A stretch of 64,000 nt of DNA from CAIVAT01 sp037133475 (GTDB lineage Bacteria > Bacteroidota > Bacteroidia > Bacteroidales > FEN-979): assembly GCA_037133475.1 (NCBI GenBank), contig JBAXOB010000018.1, forward strand, positions 12,282 through 76,281. Direction: 5' to 3'. Within the stretch, counting starts at the first letter, position 1, and each line of letters opens with the position of its first letter. Made by a program: the position numbers and the translations under genes. Shown here piece after piece: positions 61,241 to 64,000 of the stretch. The notes below the pieces were generated by a model. The model was given only the letters and a program-made list of their open reading frames with translations, made no database searches and was not told where the DNA came from.

Positions 61241-61248
61241 CAAAGTTA
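61241..61248 (-). promoter_or_regulatory. -7 promoter element (TAACTTTG) of pepD
   Basis: An exact TAnnTTTG match on the minus strand, 59 bases upstream of the ATG. Confidence 0.35.
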
Positions 61249-61307
61249 ATGAAATTTTACTTGTTAATCTTTTTTCCCTGCTGGCCGGGTCTGAAAAATT
61301 TTCATGA

Positions 61308-61703
61308 TTATCCCTGCCGGGGATAATCTCCTGATATTTCCACAAACGAAATATAGCGTTGCTGGTAGAGCAGGGAGAGGAATTTGGTTACGCGGTCTTC
61401 GGTTTCCTCAACAGGTTTTAGCTCTTCGGGGAACTGTTCCTTGAGTTTGTCGCAGATTTGCGCCACGGTTGAAACGCCATCGATCAGCATCCAGGTATGT
61501 CCGCCAAAACGGTCGAGTTTGATAAAGATCGTTTTCCCCTTTGAGGGTGGCTGGAACAGGGCCGAGTTGATCCTGTTTTTGAACCGTGGCATCAGCAGGT
61601 TGATCCCGCCGTCGTCGCGGAACTCGTGCCCGAGCACCCGGGTGGGCCTTAGGTCAAGGAAATTGGCTTGTTTGAATATTTTACGGCGCTGGAAAAAGTT
61701 CAT
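61308..61703 (-). CDS. PqqD-family small protein
   Basis: A 131-residue protein of the PqqD/RRE-like family. The core is HTWMLIDGVSTVAQICDKLKEQF (about 65-87), the winged-helix peptide-recognition fold in which PqqD binds precursor peptides for radical SAM enzymes. The N-terminal 50 residues (MNFFQRRKIFKQANFLDLRPTR) are a Bacteroidota-type extension. No pqqA, radical SAM protein or other RiPP maturase is visible nearby, so the protein is an orphan here. It lies between the OPT transporter and the dipeptidase on the same strand. The ATG at 61703 is preferred; a GTG at 61736 would add 11 residues. Confidence 0.82.
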   Translation of the reverse strand: MNFFQRRKIFKQANFLDLRPTRVLGHEFRDDGGINLLMPRFKNRINSALFQPPSKGKTIFIKLDRFGGHTWMLIDGVSTVAQICDKLKEQFPEELKPVEETEDRVTKFLSLLYQQRYISFVEISGDYPRQG

Positions 61704-61780
61704 GGCTGACAGGTTGGATTTTAACCGCAATGACACAATGAAGGCACAAAGGGCACAATGAAAAACGAAGGTTACTGGTT

Positions 61781-61818
61781 AAAAAGAAAGCTGTCTCAAC
61801 CAGGTTGAAACAGCTTTC
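61781..61818 (-). terminator. Rho-independent terminator after the OPT transporter gene
   Basis: On the minus strand GAAAGCTGTTTCAA pairs with TTGAGACAGCTTTC (one wobble) around a 5-base loop and is followed by TTTTTAA. It begins 21 bases past the stop at 61839. Confidence 0.9.
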
Positions 61819-61838
61819 CAAAAAGGTTATGACACGCA

Positions 61839-63914
61839 CTACATCCCTGAAGCGGGGGGAGCGGGATCATCAGGTTTTCCGGCGTTCTTCAGCGGGATCT
61901 GGATCAGCACGTAGGCGATGATGGCCAGTACGACGAAACTGATGTAAAAGGTCGGCGTTTTGAAGAAGCTGAAATAGTTGTACAGGAAGATGTTGAACAC
62001 CGCGAAGATGGCAATGAGGAGCCCCATAAGCGCCTCCCCTGCGATCATCCCCGAGGCCAGCAGTACGCCGGTGTTTTCAACCCGCACCTTCTGCGCTTCG
62101 TTGTGTTTGCGTTTTTCAGAATACATCTCCACGGCTCCTTTGATCAAACCGCCGACAAAAATAGCGAAGGTGGTTTCGATGGGGAGGTACATGCCGACAC
62201 TGACGAGCATAGGGCTTTTTACCTGCATCAGGATAAAGGCAACGCCCATCAGCATACCCGCGATGATCAGCGGCCATGCCATCTGTCCCTGCACGATCCC
62301 TCGCGACAGGATAGCCATAAGGCTGGCCTGCGGAGCGGAGAGGTTCTTGCTGCCGAAGCCGCCCTGGTAACCCAGGTTTTTCCCGCTGGCGATGTCGCCG
62401 TCGTTGAGGAAGGCCAGTACGACAAACATCACGGCGCCTGCGAGGATGACTCCCAGTATGTCGCCGATCTGCATGCGCCACGGCGTACCGCCAAGGATAT
62501 GACCTGCCTTGAGGTCCTGGAGCATCTCGCCTGCAACAGCTGCCGAAACGCACACGATGGCGGCAACGCCAAGAACGGTGGCAACACCTGCATCACCCTG
62601 CACACCGAGTGCAACGAGGATCAGGGCGGTAACGACCAGTGCGGTGAGGGTTAGTCCGCTGATAGGATTGTTCGACGATCCCATGATCCCGACGAGGTAA
62701 CCCGATACGGAGGCAAAGAAGAAGGCCAGGATGATCATCACGGTGGAGGCAACCACGGCAATGAGGATATTGGTTTCAAAAATGAAGTAGGTGATGCAGA
62801 AGGTAAGAACGGCAACCGCGCCGATACCGACCATGATCCAGCTGAAGCTGATGTCTTTTTCATTCCTGGGTACGTTGGTTTCAACGCCGGAGGCTGCTTT
62901 TTTCACATCCCTTACCGAGCGGGCGATCCCTGTCGAGAGGCTCTTGCGCATCTTGAAGAGGGTGAAAGCCGCGCTGACAAGCATCCCGCCGATGGCGATC
63001 GGGCGGATGATATATTTCCAGATCTGGTTGATCTGGTACATCGGGTTGGTTACCTTGGCCATGGCCGTATCGAGGGTGAGGGTGGCATCCTTGTGCATCA
63101 GGAATGCGGCCCAATCCTGGAAATTGATGCTAGGCATCAGGAAATACATGATCATCGGAGCCATCAAGCCCCAGGCGAGGATCCCGCCGCTGAAGTTGAG
63201 CGCACCAAGACGTGGGCCGATGATATAACCAACGCCCATGTAGGCGGGGCTGACACCGGGTGAACTGAGCAGCATGCCGCCCTGACCGGTGAATACCGTT
63301 CCCGAAATGGTCTGTTTGCCAAAGAAAACGAATTTTTCCCAAAGATACTGGAATAACTGGAGTTCGCCCAGGATCTTGATCAGACCGCCGAGGCCCATCG
63401 ACCAGAAGAGGAATTTCGAACCACCCGAACCACCCTGGCCGGCTTTGTGGATTTCAGCTGCAGCAACTGATTCCGGGAAAGGAAGCTCGGCATCTTCAAC
63501 CATGACGCGGCGAAGAAGCGCCACAAACATGATTCCGAGCACACCGCCTGCCATCAGGATCAGGGAAGAGGTGATATAATGGCCTACCGTGAAAAATTCG
63601 GACCAGATGCCGGAGACAAAAAATGCAGGAAGTGTGAAAATTGCGCCTGCTGCGACGGATTCCCCGATGGAACCAACGGTACGGGTAAAGTTTTCTTCCA
63701 GGATCGACCCCTTCATGATCCGCAGGATCGCCATCCCAAGCACGGCGGCGGGATAGGTTGCGGCGATGGTCATACCGGCTTTTAGTCCGAGGTAAGCATT
63801 GGCTGCGCCTAAGATAACGGCAAAAAACAGACCAATGATCAACGCCCGGAGAGTAAATTCTTTCATATTTGTCTCCGCGGAGACGAAAGGAATGAATTTT
63901 TTCTGTTCGGCCAT
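61839..63914 (-). CDS. Oligopeptide transporter, OPT family
   Basis: A 691-residue polytopic inner-membrane protein with about 15 predicted helices. The N-terminal block EFTLRALIIGLFFAVILGAANAYLGLKAGMTIA and the NPISGLTLTALVVTALIL block are standard for bacterial OPT proteins, which use protons to import oligopeptides, or metal-chelate complexes in the YSL branch. The E-rich segment ELPFPESVAAAEIHKAGQ after the fourth helix is also typical. With pepD downstream on the same strand a peptide-uptake role is plausible. It has its own terminator; the upstream region continues to the window edge and shows no clear -7 box. Confidence 0.94.
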   Translation of the reverse strand: MAEQKKFIPFVSAETNMKEFTLRALIIGLFFAVILGAANAYLGLKAGMTIAATYPAAVLGMAILRIMKGSILEENFTRTVGSIGESVAAGAIFTLPAFFVSGIWSEFFTVGHYITSSLILMAGGVLGIMFVALLRRVMVEDAELPFPESVAAAEIHKAGQGGSGGSKFLFWSMGLGGLIKILGELQLFQYLWEKFVFFGKQTISGTVFTGQGGMLLSSPGVSPAYMGVGYIIGPRLGALNFSGGILAWGLMAPMIMYFLMPSINFQDWAAFLMHKDATLTLDTAMAKVTNPMYQINQIWKYIIRPIAIGGMLVSAAFTLFKMRKSLSTGIARSVRDVKKAASGVETNVPRNEKDISFSWIMVGIGAVAVLTFCITYFIFETNILIAVVASTVMIILAFFFASVSGYLVGIMGSSNNPISGLTLTALVVTALILVALGVQGDAGVATVLGVAAIVCVSAAVAGEMLQDLKAGHILGGTPWRMQIGDILGVILAGAVMFVVLAFLNDGDIASGKNLGYQGGFGSKNLSAPQASLMAILSRGIVQGQMAWPLIIAGMLMGVAFILMQVKSPMLVSVGMYLPIETTFAIFVGGLIKGAVEMYSEKRKHNEAQKVRVENTGVLLASGMIAGEALMGLLIAIFAVFNIFLYNYFSFFKTPTFYISFVVLAIIAYVLIQIPLKNAGKPDDPAPPASGM

Positions 63915-64000
63915 AAATACTTAATTTAATTGGTTAGATGTTTCAGTGAATAAGTCAGCTAAATAAAGAAAATCCGGCGATATGTCCAAGGACTATTTAT

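Overview
The window is a stretch of chromosome from a member of the Bacteroidota, probably an uncultured Bacteroidales-like lineage; nothing in it fixes a genus. Supporting signs are two proteins with C-terminal type IX secretion (Por) sorting domains, PKD-repeat and GH16 exoproteins, a short archaeal/eukaryote-type prolyl-tRNA synthetase, a head-GIN lipoprotein, lipid A deacylase-like outer-membrane proteins, and Bacteroidota-type promoter elements (TAnnTTTG, sometimes with TTTG about 19-20 bases upstream) in place of strong Shine-Dalgarno sites. Base composition looks even, near 50% GC. I see no phage, insertion sequence, CRISPR array or tRNA. Coding density is high and many genes overlap; the only stretch above 300 bases without a protein gene (51632-52139) holds the RNase P RNA.

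Layout. 1-6431: the end of an SDR oxidoreductase, an Lrp/AsnC regulator divergent from a Cys/Met-type PLP enzyme, a patatin-like lipoprotein, and gcvP. 6597-11272 (minus): a five-PKD secreted protein, then an ECF sigma factor overlapping a membrane-anchored protein with a beta-barrel-like C-terminus. 11392-18002: membrane pyrophosphatase, divergent DUF151 nuclease, a nucleoside-type MFS carrier, thyA, folA and a lipoprotein. 17999-25032: a secreted protein of unknown function, dnaB, an LpxR-like lipid A deacylase, a small exported protein, purine nucleoside phosphorylase, lpxK and an orphan receiver protein. 25189-35930: a Nif3-like protein, a zinc-ribbon coiled-coil protein, a TPR protein, a FadL-like porin, a YG-repeat lipoprotein, proS, a GIN-domain lipoprotein, a PagL-like protein and MazG.

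35973-43309 is a cluster of five large polytopic membrane proteins resembling GT-C glycosyltransferases. They form two paralogous pairs around a singleton, with one copy inverted. 43492-50467 (minus) carries peroxiredoxin, a TolC/permease/HlyD export set and gyrB. 50576-57571 carries wecB, rnpB, a MATE exporter, a family 4 glycosyltransferase coupled to a YfhO-type membrane protein, and rpmH. 57756-63914 (minus) carries a GH16 T9SS substrate, a cytosolic dipeptidase, a PqqD-like protein and an OPT-family transporter; the dipeptidase and transporter suggest peptide use.

Functionally the window mixes housekeeping (gcvP, thyA/folA, dnaB, gyrB, proS, rpmH, rnpB) with envelope biology (lipid A synthesis and deacylation, porins, export, surface polysaccharide-type glycosyltransfer). 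The parts most worth a second look are the sigma factor with its inner-membrane/beta-barrel partner, the duplicated GT-C cluster, the lipid A deacylase pair (one with an altered catalytic position), the atypical pyrophosphatase signature, and the mirrored promoters between rnpB and the MATE gene.
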